A stretch of 64,000 nt of DNA from assembly GCA_032164245.1 (NCBI GenBank), contig JAVMKO010000003.1, positions 65,976,390 to 66,040,389 of the forward strand. Reading direction: 5' to 3'. The DNA comes from Sternotherus odoratus (taxonomy: Eukaryota > Chordata > Testudines > Kinosternidae). This document shows, piece after piece, positions 34,946 to 45,879 of the stretch (positions are counted from its first letter, which is position 1; each line of letters starts with the position of its first letter). A program made the position numbers and the translations under genes. The notes beneath the pieces were generated by a model. That model was not told the origin of the DNA. It worked only from the letters and a program-made list of their open reading frames with translations, and made no database searches.

Positions 34946-37409
34946 AAGGGCATGTTTAATTACAAAATTGTGTTGACCTAAGTACATCGGCATATAGCAG
35001 GTGCAATAACTAAATTGATTTTACATGTCTACACTATGCTCCTTGTGTTGATGGTGTGCATCCTCACTAGCAGCACTTGCATAGATGCGGAGAGCGGTGC
35101 ATAAAGGGTAGGTATTTCACTGTGGAACTCACCACCATCTAGTTCAGGGTGTTTTGGTACTGTTTTTCAGTGCCTCATGGGGCCAAATGAATCGTCTCGG
35201 GATGTCCGGGAACATGATTTCAACATCCTATAGTGCAGTGTTCTCCATTCCATAATTTCCTCAGTATCCCATAATGTTTTACACCTTTTTTCAAATGTCA
35301 CCCGCAAACCTGGATGTCTTTCCTTGCTGTGTGCCATCTGTGTCAGAAACATGGATCCTGCACACCTCTGCACTGTTGTGATGAGCGTTGTGAGCATGGG
35401 GCACCTGATCCTGCAGAGCCACAAGAGGAGCCGCAGGGAACATGACAATTCCTTGGAGGCTAAATTGCTGTGGGACATAGAAACAATTCAAAGTTGTTGG
35501 CAGCATTCACGGAGCAGCTGCAGATGGTGGCGCACGCTAGTTCTGGGCTGAAGAAACCAGCACTGACTGGATTGTATCACAATGCAACTTCGGGGTGACT
35601 AGCAGTGTGTACTCAACTTTTGGATATGCAAGGTCACATTCATGGATCTGTGTGGAGAGCTTGCCCCAGCCTTCTCGCACAGCCACACCAAAATGAGATC
35701 TGGACTAACAGTGCAGAGTGGAGATCTTTCTATAGAAACTTGCGATACTCAATTGCTACTGATCAATTGGGAATCATTTTGGAGTTGGGAAATTAGGGGG
35801 TTATTATGATGCAAGTGTGCAGGGCCATTAGGTGCCTCCTGCTATGAAGGACTGTGACTCTGGGCAATGTGCAGGATATAGTGGATGGTTTTGTAGCCAT
35901 GGAGTTCCCAAACTGCGGTAGGGCAATGATGGCATGCATATTCCCATTTGGCCCCAGACCACCTTACCACAAGGTATATTAACAGAAAGGGCTAATTCTT
36001 TATATTATTGCAAACACTGGTGGATCACCATGGTTGCTTTACCGACATCAGTGTGGGCTGGTCAGGGAACGTGCACGATGCATGCATCTTTAAGAACGCA
36101 GGACTGTTCAGAAAGCTGCAAATAGGGACTTTCTTTCCAGACTGGTGGATTATCAATGGGGATGCTAAAAGGCCAATAGTGATTCTGGGAGACCAAGCCT
36201 ACCCCTTACTCCCATGGCTCATGAAGCCACAGGACAACCACTTCGACAAAAAAAAGGAGTGCTTCAGCTACAGACTCAGAAGATGCAAAATGACCATTAA
36301 ATGTGTCTGCAGTTATTTGAAAGGTTGTGGTGCTGTCTACTCTTGAGATTGGACCTCAGTGGGGAAAAAAAAGTCCCAATGGTTATGGCTACCTGCTGTG
36401 TCCTGCATAATATACGTGAAGCAAAGGCATGAAAGTTTCTGCTGGGGTTGAGGGCGCAGGTGGAATGGCTGTCTAGTGATTTTGAGCAGCTGGATATCAG
36501 GGCTATAACAGGAGATTATAATGGGGGATATTGAAATGCCCATAGTGATTCTGGGAGACCCCTTACAGTCATGGCTCATGAAACCTTATACAGGAAACCT
36601 AACAGTATTAAGGAGCAGTTCAACAACAGGCTGAGTAGGTGCTGGATGACCATGGAATGTGCCTTTGGCAGATTAAAGGTGCGCTGGCGATGCCTTTATG
36701 GCAGGTTAGACCTCAATGAGGATAATATTCCCATGGTCATGTTGTACGTTGCATAATCTCTGTGAAGCTAAGGGTGAAAAGTGCTCAGGTGTGGCTGCTG
36801 ATTTTGAGTAGCCAGATACCAGGGATATCCAAGGGGCACGGGGGGGGGGGGGGGAGGGATTCGAATCAGGGAGGCTTTGAGGCAACACCTTGAAAATGAG
36901 AACCACTAATGTATATCTCTGTGATTGATGCAATGAAACAATGGTGACATTTGGAGCTTTAAATTTCAGTAAGCAAATGATTAAACTGCCTGTGTATGTA
37001 ATGGTGGTGCCTGCTATCTCAATTTGTGGAAACAAATAAAGATGAGTTACCATTCAAAAACTTTGTTTTTATTGTACAAGAAACAACACAGAAAAAAGGC
37101 GTGAAACAACTGTCTGCTGTTGCTTTCATGGAGGGAGGGGTGACTGACGAGATGCGCCCAGGAAAACCCACATGAATGTTTCTGTCCCATCATGCACTGG
37201 GAACTAAACCCAGAATTCCAATGGGCGGCAGAGACTGCGGGAACTGTGGGATAGTTACTCACAGTCAACCGCTCCGAGAGTAGACGATAGCCTCGGTACT
37301 GTGAATGCACTCTGCTGACGTAGCGCATTTAGTGGGGACACACACAATCAAATATATACAATCTATTCAAAAAATATAAATTCAACCTAATTTCGTAGTG
37401 TACACTAAG
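34946..37409 (+). mobile_element. Decayed PIF/Harbinger transposon, copy 2
   Basis: The left end GGGCATGTTTAATTACAAAA matches the inverted right end of copy 1. The right end near 37409 reads inverted CTTAGTGTACACTACGAAAT. The DDE transposase is read between 35600 and 36760. The second catalytic region is intact (GWSGNVHDACIFKN), the Glu motif is present (MTMECAFGRLKVRWRCLY), and the first Asp region is scrambled (NCGRAMMACIF). Part of the 3' half is present twice. A polyadenylation signal AATAAA lies at 37035-37040. Frameshifts make it inactive. Confidence 0.82.
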
Positions 37410-37631
37410 AGGGGCGGATAGTTGTTTTCCTGGCTGCAGGGCAGTGAAGTTCAAACCCTCCTGACATTGCTCTTCAATGTAATGCTTTTTGAAACAGTGT
37501 TGCATGAAAACACACTAGAGAATTTTCATGTGTATCAGCAAGTTCTACATAAACCAATTAGTGTGCAATACATTAGTGCACTTTAGAAATCATCCTCTCC
37601 CCCCACCCCATAGAGACTATTATCCCAGGTG

Positions 37632-37832
37632 TAGACAAGCCTGCAGGAAAATTAATCCAAATTAGCTAAAGGTGTGAATTTAAAGTGGATTAGTTAAACA
37701 TGCCTTAATATAAACTGAAGTAAGGCAACTTTAAATCTGAATGAGTGTCTACATGGGATTAATGCAGTTTAATGTACCCCCCTTTTAAAGTCACACCTTT
37801 AACTGCTTCAGATTAATTTTCATGAGTGTCTC
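37632..37832. mobile_element. Foldback MITE
   Basis: The left arm (AAAATTAATCCAAATTAGCT, then AAAGGTGTGAATTTAAA) is matched inverted by the right arm (TTTAAAGTCACACCTTTAAC, then AGATTAATTTTCATGAG). Arms are about 65 bp. The superfamily is not determined. Confidence 0.6.
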
Positions 37833-38863
37833 TTTATAGAGAAGCTCTGAATCTCTATTACTTTACTTCTGCTTCCCCTCACTACAGCCAGGAGGTGGTC
37901 TTTGGTATTCTACACCCATGCCTCCATTTTGATTTGTTTTCTCATTAGATGTGACTCGTCCCAATGCCTGCCTCAGCTGTTGACTACTCCTTTCACAGGA
38001 CACATCAGTGAAACTTGATTGGATTTTTCAATTAAAATTATGGCTGTTGATTAATTGCAGTAAACTCATGCGATTAATTTTAAAAAATGAATCCTGATTA
38101 ATCCCAGTTTTAATCACATTGTTAAACAATAGAATACAAATAGAAATGTATTAAGTATTTTGGATGTTTTTCTATATTTTCAAATATATTGATTTCAGTT
38201 ACAACACAGAATACAAAGTGTACACTGCTCACTTTGCATTATCATTTATTACAAATATTTTCACTGTTTAAAACGATAAAAGAAACAGTATTTTTTATAT
38301 CACCTTGACAAGTACTGTGGTGTAATCTCTTACTTGTGGGAGAATTCTGCTCCAAAAAATGCAAAATTATTCACCAAAAAAGCAAAATTCTGCATATTTT
38401 ATTTGTCAAAATAATGTAATATCACACCAGTTTCACTTATTTTGGTAATTTATTTAAACTACCATACAGAAAAAAAAATAGCACAATAATTCAACATTTC
38501 CTAAACAAATGAAAGTTAAGTTACAAATACTTGGTAACCACTATCCTGCATTCCTGTTATAATCCTGGATTTTAATTTAAATTACATTGCTTTTGGTTTG
38601 GTGTTCTGTGAAGTAGAATGTTGCTTAAAATTGCTCAAACTTTCACACATGAAAGTCCTATAGTTTTGCTAATCATTGTCCTGCCTTTTTTTTTTTAAAC
38701 GGATAAGCAAAATACATCCTGAGCAGTAATCTAACCCACTTGTGCTTCTGGCACAGGAAAAAAAGCGAAAAAGCACATAGATCTTCCTAGCTGAGGATTT
38801 TGTTACTGTTATTTGTAATAGGGCTCCTTTACACCACATTCTGGTAAGATAACCGAGTCAAAG

Positions 38864-39390
38864 GGTACGGCTACACTACCGGCTGGATCTGCGGGTAGCA
38901 CTCCTATAGATGCGATGAATCGACGCCTGTATTCCACCTCGGCAGGAGGAGTAAGTAGAGTTGGCAGGGGAGCAGCCCCAGACAACCTGCCGCCAAGGGG
39001 ATGGCTAAGTAAGTCAAACTAAGGGCTGGTCTTCACTGGGGAGTAGGGGGGGGGATCGACTGTAGATATGCGATTTCAGCTACGTTAATAACGTAGCTGA
39101 AATCGGCATCTCTACAGCCGACTTACCTGCCGTCCTCACGGCGGCGGGTGGCAGCGCGGTCCCCCATCGACTCCAGCTTGCGCCTTTTGGTGAGCTGGAC
39201 TTTTGGAGTTGACGGACTGATGAGACGCGATAAATCGATTGTCAAAAGATCGATCCTTCCCTGCCGTAGTGAAGACAAGCCCTAAGATACTGCAACTTCA
39301 GCTATGCAAATAGCATAGCTGAAGTTGCTTATCTTAGTTTGAAACCCCCCACACCTCCACTCCCACCCCCAGTGTAGCCCAGCCCTTAGT
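38864..39390. mobile_element. Harbinger-type MITE with a second MITE inside
   Basis: The left end AAAGGGTACGGCTACACT is matched by the inverted right end CTAAGGGCTGGGCTACACT. The inside resembles the TIR-proximal sequence of the other Harbinger-type MITEs, including a palindrome AACTTCAGCTATGCAAATAG. The outer boundaries are good to a few bases. Confidence 0.65.
39023..39282. mobile_element. Harbinger-type MITE, innermost of the nest
   Basis: It begins GGGCTGGTCTTCACTGG and ends AGTGAAGACAAGCCC, flanked by TAA at 39020-39022 and 39283-39285. Removing it restores the surrounding MITE around AAACTAAGATACTGC. The sub-terminal palindrome TTTCAGCTACGTTAATAACG is typical of the family. Confidence 0.9.
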
Positions 39391-39417
39391 TGACTAAGAT
39401 TCGGAGCAGTTAACTAA

Positions 39418-39716
39418 GGGTACGTCTTCACTACCCGCCGAATCGGCGGGTAGCCTTCGATCTTCTGGTGATCGATTTCTCGCATCTTATGAAGACGCGA
39501 GAAATCGATCGCTTGCGACGCCCCCGTCAACTCCGGAACTCCAGCTTGCCGGGAGGCGCAAGCTGGAGTCGACGGGGGAGCGCGCCGCCGACCACCGCCG
39601 CCATGAGGACGCGCGGTAAGTCAGCTGCAGATACGCAAACTTCAGCTACGTGATTCACGTAGCTGAAGTTGTGTATCTGCAGTCGATGCCCCCCCCCCCC
39701 CAGTGGAGACCAGCCC
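39418..39716. mobile_element. Harbinger-type MITE
   Basis: It begins GGGTACGTCTTCACTACC and ends CAGTGGAGACCAGCCC, with TAA on each side (39415-39417 and 39717-39719). It is 299 bp and contains CGAGAAATCGATCG and CTTCAGCTACGTGATTCACG palindromic sections. It is the same family as 24370-24644. Confidence 0.88.
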
Positions 39717-41304
39717 TAACAATGGGAACATTAGCAGCCTCCCTGTTCAGTTGTTACATTTCTGCTCTGCCTCAGGGATGGAGTCTGCTTCACACAGCCC
39801 TATGCCTCCAAGCCCAGGATAGAGCAACAGTGATGAGAAGAACACAGTGAGTCTCTCTCATTCATGCACAGACAGGTGCCCAGCCCCACCACCTTAATGT
39901 CTCTCTACGGACGGACGCACGCACGCATGCACACCCAGTCTCCCCCACCGCAGTGATCTGCTTTCTGTTGTTGGCTGCTCCCAGCAGATGCAACTAGGCT
40001 CTTTGTGGAAGGGGCATGAGTTCCCTACAGATCTCTTTGCTCCCCCATTTTTCTGCAGGGGAGCCAAGAAATCTGCAAAAGTTATGAATTCTGTGCCCAT
40101 GAATTCCCCCAGGAGTATCTCTTTATAGTGAAAGTGCATAACTACATAACAAAAATAAAACAATGCAAAACTTTAGAGCCTACAAGTACTCTGTCCTACT
40201 TCTCATTCAGCCAATCACTAAGACAAACAAGTTTGTTTACATTTACGGGACATAATGCTGCGTAGTTCTTATTTACAATGTCACCAGAAAGTGAGAACAG
40301 GCATTGATATGGGACTTTTGTAGCCAGCATCGCAAGATATTTACATGCCAGATATGCTTAACCTTTGTATGCTCCTTCATGCTTCGGCCACTATTCCAGA
40401 GGACATGCTTCCATGCTGATGACATTTGTTTAATAAAAAATGAGTTAATTAAATCTGTGACTGAATTCCTTGGGGGAGAATTGTATGTTTCTGGCTCTAT
40501 TTTACCCACGTTCTGCCATATATTTCATGTTATAGTAGTCTTGGATGATGACTCAGCACATGTTAATTTTAAGAACACTTTTGCCGCAGATTTGACAAAA
40601 CGCAAAGAAGGTACCAATGTAAGATTTTGAAAGGTAGCTACATCGCTCAACCCAAGATTTAAAAATCTAAAGTGCCTTCCAAAATCTCAGAGGCACAAGG
40701 TGTGGAACATGCTTTCAGAAGTCTTAAAAGAGCAACACTTTGATGTGGAAACTACAGAACTTAAGCTACCATAAATGAAAATCAATCTTCTGCAGGTGAC
40801 ATCTGACTCATGATTATGAAAATGAACATGCATCGCTCCACACTGCTTTGGATTGTTACACGGCCGAACCTGTTGTCAGCATGGATGCATGTTATCTGGA
40901 ATGGTGGTTGAAGTATGAAGGGCCATATGAATCTTTAGCGCATGTTGTATGTAAATATTTTGCGGCTGCAACAGTGCCATGAGAACACCTGTTCTCACTT
41001 TCAGGAGATATTGTGCATAAGAAGCGGGCAGCATTTTCTCCTGCAAATGTAAACAAACTTGTTTGTCTCAGCGATTGGCTGAACAAGAAATAGAACTGAG
41101 TTGGCTTGTAGGTGCTAAAGTTTTACATTGTTTTATTTCTGAACGCAGTTACTTTTTGTACACAAGTCTACATTTGTAAGTTCAACTTTCATGATAGAGA
41201 TTGCACTACTGTACTTAGGTGAATTGAAAAATACTATTTTGTTTTTTACATGGGAATATTTATAATACCGGTAAATAATGAGCACTGTACACTTTGTATT
41301 CCGT

Positions 41305-41507
41305 AGAGGTAACAAAGTCCTGTGGCACCTTAAAGACTAACTATAAAGTTTTGAAGCATAAGCTTTCGTGGGCTAATACCCACTTCGTCGGGAAGTGGGT
41401 ATTAGCCCACAAAAGCTTATGCTTCAAAACTTTATAGTTAGTCTTTAAGGTGCCACAGGACTTTGTTACCTCTGCTATTCCAGACTAACACGGCTACCTC
41501 TCTGATT
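41305..41507 (+). mobile_element. Penelope-like tail, near-perfect snap-back
   Basis: The first about 90 bp are the reverse complement of the following about 90 bp and meet at CCCACTTCGTCGG/GAAGTGGG with almost no loop. The forward half then continues to the usual 3' end (GCTATTCCAGACTAACACGG). The 13-bp duplication CTTTGTATTCCGT / CTTTGTATTCTGT flanks it (41292-41304 and 41508-41520). The near-identical arms indicate a young insertion. It lies in the right arm of the hAT dimer. Confidence 0.92.
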
Positions 41508-43612
41508 CTTTGTATTCTGTGTTATAATTGAAATCAATATATTTGAAAATGTAGAAAACACCCCAAAACATTTCATTTAGATACATGGTGTTCTATTATT
41601 GTTTAACTGTGTTTAATTTTGTAAATTGCTTTACAGCCTGAATCAAAATCAAAACCGATAGATCAGTTTTGGTGCTGCTGCAAGTTTCTGAATAGCAGCA
41701 GGAAAAGTTGAGAAGGTTCAATTTTAATTTTTCAAACCGAGGGACTGGAATTGTCTATCACAAATGTAGGAAGATATCACTGCATTGTTTTATGTTTGGT
41801 TTACATTCAAATGGTGATCTTTGCAACAGTAAACAATATTCTAAAAAAAGAAAGTTTAGATGCAGTAGAAGTTCCTCTTAGGTTCCTCGCTTGCCAGGAA
41901 CATTTTTGTACTTTAAATGGATTTTTCAAGCCCTACGTTCATGTATTCTTTGCTTCAGGTTTTGTTTTTTGTTCTCTGTTACTAAGAGGTTTCTTTCACT
42001 TTATTTCATTATCAATATCTTCTGGCATGTTGATCAGTAATATTTGGGTAGTAGACAGCCAGCATGGCAGCAAAATTGGCTGCATGCAATAAAATGAGAT
42101 TAAATTTGAATACATATATTTTAGGAACAGAAATAAAAATACTGATACAAACTGGAAGCAGCTCTCTAGAAAGCAGTGAATTTAAGAAGAGAGAATGACA
42201 GAGCATTACAAAACAAACAAGCTTGGAATGTAGCACTCTTGTGGGGGAAAAAAAGCCAATTCTGTTTTTGTATAAATATAGATTTCATGTAAAATTAGAG
42301 GAATATGATATGGTTTTGCACACTGTTGTGACCATATCAGAAAAATTACATGTAATCTTCACAGTTTAAGAAGGATACTTTTGAGTGTGGAGGGAAAACA
42401 CACACAATGGTGATATAAAATACAAACATTAGAGGGTGAGACTGGAGGAGAAATGAACAGAGCCCAATTTCTACACTCTGGAAAATAAAAGCTTGGAGGA
42501 AAGTGATATATATACTGTAAATGAAGAAAGCATTATTGGCATTACCACAAAATGATAGAATGAGAGCTAGTAAGAAGCGGAAGGAAGAATATTCTGGTGT
42601 AGATTTGCTATGTGTTCATTATAATGAAGAATCCCCTTCTTTGGATCTGTTCAAGAACAGATAACAGTGGAGAAGCAGTGTTAATGATATATGGCTCAGT
42701 CCTGCAAAATGCAGAGTCTTATACTGGATGAGTGAGAAGTTTACTCTGGCCCTGTGTATCAACTTATTGTAGTCGGGTAGATGATGCAGTGGAATAACAC
42801 AGTTTGACTCCTGATCTCTCTGGGAATCTGTTTCTAGTGGGATTACATCTTGTAGATACTGGAAGCAGTTCCACCACCAGACATATCACCCAGGTTTTGG
42901 GGCTTAGCCATGCCTCTTCTGTCACCCACCAGATCTTGTCCGTCTGGTGGTGAAGATGCAGCAGTGCTCCTCTTTCAGAAACCTTGGCTTTGAATGTTTA
43001 TTTTGGGACAACCATGAGCGGTTTTTCCCGCAGAACCTTCTGTCAGAACTTACACACGCTCTCTATCTCCCATGTATGTAAATGAGGAAGCCTTTTACAT
43101 TCCTTCCCAAGGGACTGCCTGAGGGTTTATCACTTTCTGCTTCTGCAGATGTTTGGCAGTACAGAGCAGGTGAAGTCCAAGGCACAAAGATGCCTCATCT
43201 TTAAGGAGAGCCTGTTGTGGTCTACTAAGGGAGAGCTCTACTACAGATGCCCTCAGCCCTGAGTTCAGGAAATGTATGGCACCAGATTACTTTCCCTTCC
43301 ATAAATGTAGGTTTCATGCTGCTACTGTTTCTATAATCTTGGGGTATCCAATAGGAACTGGGGCTCCATGGGTTTGATGGGGGGCACTGGCTTCCCTTCG
43401 AATTAAAACTTCCATAGCACCAACTGCCCCCACATAGTGGAGAGGGAAGACCGCTTTGAAGAAACTTCACAGGATCCAACCTCACAGGTCCTCCAGTCTA
43501 GGAATAGTTGAGATTTTTCTCCAGGGACTGTGATTTCTAGTGGACCATCCAGACTGATCTGAGGATTGCCCTGATATAAAGAACTATCTAGTTGTCAGTG
43601 TTTTGTTGGGGT

Positions 43613-43985
43613 GGAGCTCGTCAAAATTTTTCTGAAACAACGCAGTTTTCTGTCAGAAAATGTTTCAGCAAAATCAAAACTTGCCACAGAAATACGTTGT
43701 TCAACAAAATTTTGTTTTGAAAAAAGTATTTTGTTAAGGTCGAAACATTTGGTTTCAACATTTCTATCTTATTGGAGCATATCATTTTGATTTTTAGTTT
43801 AAATATAAAATTTAAGAAGTCAATCAGAATGACATGTTTCAATTTAATTGAATATTTTTTTAAAAACACAATTCATTTTGTGGAAAGTTTTGAAATTTTT
43901 TGTTTTTGCTCCAATCTGGAGCAAAGCCAGATTTCTAAATGATAGAATTTCCTGCGGAATGGAAATTACAAGTTTTGATCGGATT
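43613..43985. mobile_element. MER63-like hAT repeat
   Basis: AT-rich sequence begins near GAGCTCGTCAAAATTTTTC and is dense in GAAACAAAA / TTTTGTTTTGAAA words and inverted symmetries, as in MER63-type hAT MITEs. No target duplication was confirmed. Confidence 0.4.
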
Positions 43986-44283
43986 TAATTGGGTTTTTTT
44001 AAGTTTGTTTATTAATTTATAATATAAACCCTTACCCCCCAGTACTAAGCAACTTCAAGTTTTGAACTGCATTTTAAAAAGCTTATTTAGCAAAATACAA
44101 AGAGATTGCATATAATATATTGGTGCATATTTAGCTAATCAATACTGTTCTGTTACTACTTATTTAAAGTAGCAGCCATTTTTGAACAAAAATAATTTGT
44201 GTATACGTTTATATTGTTTAAGACTATAATAAGACAACTTTCAGAACCATTCTATTAACATTTATTTATTTCTTATTTTACAG

Positions 44284-44507
44284 CATACACAATTCAGGCA
44301 GCTGAAAACATAGCCCCTAATACTGTAGCAGATGCTAACTCTAGGGCCTTGTTGGTTTGCAATGGACCTTTAGAACACTATAACTTTCTGATCAAAGCAG
44401 AAGAGCTGCGGAATGATGAACAACAACGAAGAGTCATACAATGCTTGCAGAAGTTACATGAGACCCTTAAAGGCTACAATATCAGTCCAAATAGTCTTCT
44501 GTCAAAG
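44284..44507 (+). CDS. AFG1L: AFG1-like ATPase (LACE1), second coding exon
   Basis: The exon lies between a TATTTTACAG acceptor and a GTGAGG donor (GT at 44508). It is 224 nt: two bases completing the codon split by intron 1, then 74 codons. The split codon reads GCA (Ala), and the peptide runs AYTIQAAENIAPNTVADANS, then PLEHYNFLIKAEELRNDEQQ, RRVIQCLQKLHETLKGYNIS, ending NSLLSK. From memory it aligns without gaps to human LACE1 in the segment just before the Walker A ATP-binding loop. In AFG1 proteins this N-terminal helical segment precedes the AAA-type core, which lies in later exons not in the window. The exon is open throughout and well conserved against repeat-rich flanks, so the gene is presumably functional. 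Confidence 0.97.
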
Positions 44508-45879
44508 GTGAGGCTTATGATGATAGAAAACTGCTTTATATGTTTCTCCCCAGAACTTATATTTTTTATATGAATGTTCTGTCCACATGGGTATACTTAA
44601 AGAGAGACTGTAAAATTTTTAAAAATCTTCCTTTGTTACTAACTTTGGCCCCAGTTTTGCAATCAGACTCTTGTTCCTGCATGGAGCTACGTTCTTTGCT
44701 TTCAGTTTATAAGCGGCGGTCCACAAATTATACATTAGGGGTGGGTGAGTCCTTAATTTTGCATGTTTGTTTCAAGTGTTACAAGGGTAAGAAAATGGTC
44801 ATGAAAATAACCAAAAATGTGTTTAGTTTATGGGCAGCCCCTAGAAAGCCTTCTACACTATAATAATAATCAGGTTATTAAAACTAAAAGCATTATAAAG
44901 CTAAATTAAATGTACTTTTTGTCACATATGCTGTCTGCTTTTGTATTCACTGAGCTTTGGCAAAAAAAAGGCCTATTCAGTTTCTGGTCCATGTTACAGG
45001 CAGAAATCTGTCATGTTTGAGTTGTAAACACTGTAGACAAACGTTTGTCATAACAAACTTTGTAATTAATATTTTTTAATTAATACCAAGATTCTAATTA
45101 ATTTAAGCTTTATAAAATATTTTTTAAACCAAACATAAATATTGGACCTACGTCATTACTATTTCACAGTACTAGTTACCAGATCATGGTTTCACTTTCT
45201 CCAGCTTGTGGACTAACCCATCACTTTCCAGGGACTTTCTTTGAAAAATGCCAATTCTGGGATTTCTTAGAAAAATAAAATAAATAAAATAAAAAAATTG
45301 AAGACTGTTTCCAAAATTAGGGACACTACCTGAAAATGTATCTCTATTTTGAAACTTCTATTGCAATTGTAGGTATGTGGATGTGTATTCAGGACCCTAG
45401 AATTCCATAATTCCTTTTTAATTCTTCTTTTGAGTCCAAAAGCAAACACTTCAAAATCAGTGTTTGGGCTACCAGCAGAGGAAGGGATATTTTTTTCCCT
45501 TTAAAAATTACCCAAGGGTATCTTATATATTCCATATCCAGAGGGCATGTGCTGTCGTGCTTAAATCTTGTTGTCACATAAATGCAGGGGGATGGAGTCA
45601 TACACTTTCTTTTTTAGTGTAGATCAGGGAAAATCCTTTGTAGACATACTCCACAGTGCCAAAGATCTATATCTGGAGGCCAGTTGACATAGGAATAAAT
45701 TACGATTTCTTTTGCCTTCTCCATGAGGATGGTCTTCAGGAGCTTTACATTTAATGATCTATATTCATTTTTAATAAATATTGGAAATTGGTGCTCTGTT
45801 GAACAAAGTGAGATATTCCATGGTATATATTAAAATAGGTACAGTAATAAAAGGGAAACCATATTTATTCTAGAATAAT

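Larger units (their letters stand above)
38332..40116. mobile_element. hAT-like non-autonomous element inside the hAT dimer, carrying nested MITEs
   Basis: The left end ACTTGTGGGAGAATTCTG and the inverted right end ACTCCTGGGGGAATTCATG form an imperfect TIR. Flanks AATCTCTT and ATCTCTTT are a plausible 8-bp duplication. Deleting it restores the match between the two arms of the hAT dimer. Its AT-rich body holds the MITEs at 38864-39390 and 39418-39716. Confidence 0.65.
38050..41640. mobile_element. hAT transposon remnant arranged as an inverted dimer
   Basis: On the plus strand, 40440-41090 reads as the C-terminal part of a ZBED-like hAT transposase. It has EFLGGELYVSGSILPTF, KVATSLNPRFKNLKCLPKSQ and the dimerisation end SLSGDIVHKKRAAFSPANVN ending LSDWLNKK, with stops in between. 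On the minus strand from about 40435 leftward the same end is present again (FSLSGDIVNKN, VNVNKLVCLSDWLNE). It is followed by the same 3' flank, which resumes at 38050-38331 beyond an insertion. The two halves therefore point away from a junction near 40440. The N-terminal BED finger region is absent. Confidence 0.78.
27075..44283 (+). other. AFG1L: AFG1L intron 1
   Basis: The intron runs from the GTCAGT donor to the TATTTTACAG acceptor, about 17.2 kb. It is largely repeats, listed individually. The stretches 27481-28636, 29043-29831, 31657-32638, 37410-37631 and 41640-43612 show no gene or firm repeat to my eye. Confidence 0.85.

Noticed and set aside
42700..43600. Possible gene or retroelement remnant in a more GC-balanced stretch
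   Set aside because: No frame with recognisable motifs, splice-site pair or repeat ends could be supported.
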